NCBI GenBank assembly: GCA_905215115.1
Contig: CAJMOP010000010.1
Span: 1-32,268, forward strand
Length of the DNA stretch: 32,268 bases
Source: an uncultured bacterium
Lineage (GTDB): Bacteria > Actinomycetota > Coriobacteriia > Coriobacteriales > Coriobacteriaceae
Reading direction: 5' to 3'
This document shows, in pieces, positions 32,025-32,268 of the stretch (positions are counted from its first letter, which is position 1; the number at the start of each line of letters is the position of its first letter). Position numbers and translations under genes: made by a program. The notes under the pieces are model-generated. The model was given only the letters and a program-made list of their open reading frames with translations. It was not told the origin of the DNA and did not search any database.

Positions 32025-32268
32025 CTATGCGTCCGCGTGAACGAGCAGACAGCGGAGCGTGCCGGAGCAACCCTCGTAGGGGCGTTTGCCGGCGCCGTAG
32101 CCGACGGCCTCGATGCGGTAGCGGGCTGGCAGGTGCTCGGACATGCGCAGTGCGGCGACGATGGCGGCACCCGTGGGCGTCACGAGCTCGCCGGCGACCG
32201 GTGCAGGCGTGAGGGCGATATTGCCCGCCTGGCACAGGTTGACGACAGCGGGGACGGGAATGGGCATG
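32025..32268 (-). CDS. larC: LarC (nickel insertion protein), 3' end only
   Basis: The last 80 residues visible read through IPVPAVVNLCQAG, GELVTPTGAAIVAAL and YRIEAVGYGAGKRPY to CLLVHADA and stop. These match the final part of the LarC1 domain, which precedes LarC2 in full LarC. LarC inserts nickel into the pincer cofactor of LarA in a CTP-dependent reaction. The gene starts right of the window. In L. plantarum LarC1 and LarC2 are joined by programmed frameshifting; here tetR begins two bases after the stop, leaving no room for LarC2. Confidence 0.8.
   Translation of the reverse strand, partial: MPIPVPAVVNLCQAGNIALTPAPVAGELVTPTGAAIVAALRMSEHLPARYRIEAVGYGAGKRPYEGCSGTLRCLLVHADA

Noticed and set aside
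32023..32235. Upstream extension of the tetR frame
   Set aside because: It runs through larC in another register and is arginine-rich shadow sequence; ATG 32022 gives a normal TetR N-terminus.

Overview
The window reads as chromosomal DNA of a high-G+C anaerobe of the Actinomycetota, most likely class Coriobacteriia and probably Collinsella or a close relative. This is inferred from overall composition, strong G/C third-position bias, Shine-Dalgarno (SD) led genes, the gene content (PEP carboxylase, nickel lactate racemase, tandem YhgE/Pip proteins, VanRS-like and PhoBR-like pairs) and the abundance of long intergenic hairpins. No database search was possible, so the genus is an inference. 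There is no prophage, CRISPR array or classical insertion sequence.

Left part (1-5,000): the 3' part of tRNA-Arg(ACG), a large unrecognised protein with TPR-like repeats near its C-terminus, then tRNA-Ser(GCT) followed by a tandem arrangement of tRNA-3'-end copies, terminators and a folded 130-bp element. A D,D-carboxypeptidase (minus strand) is divergent from a VanR/VanS-like two-component pair, with a 27-bp interrupted palindrome between them.

Middle (6,700-15,000): pstB without the rest of its transporter, a PhoB/PhoR-like pair, then a bacterial tyrosine kinase module (Wzz-like adaptor, BY-kinase, PHP phosphatase) without glycosyltransferases. A GNAT acetyltransferase and htpG follow.

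Right-middle (15,000-28,700): two adjacent YhgE/Pip membrane proteins whose promoter region carries a CopY/BlaI-type box, an EamA permease, an M20 amidohydrolase, a decayed MFS transporter, hisS and ppc.

Right end (28,700-32,268): a lactate racemase locus. larA and a LarD-like aquaporin run rightward; a TetR regulator and the 3' end of larC run leftward, so the two arms converge. larC appears to stop at the LarC1 boundary, with tetR occupying the place where LarC2 would be expected.

The most striking material is intergenic. Two copies of one palindromic element (28680-28806 and 31204-31328) share a core and an identical geometry (29-bp perfect outer arms, 12-nt spacers, 14-15-bp inner stem). 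Their arms differ at about half of the positions, yet each remains perfectly self-complementary. A second structured family follows htpG and the YhgE pair, and three 22-25-bp-stem hairpins lie in a row before hisS. In the imperfect hairpins the non-Watson-Crick pairs are G-U in the RNA of the flanking gene's strand, which suggests that transcripts are under selection.
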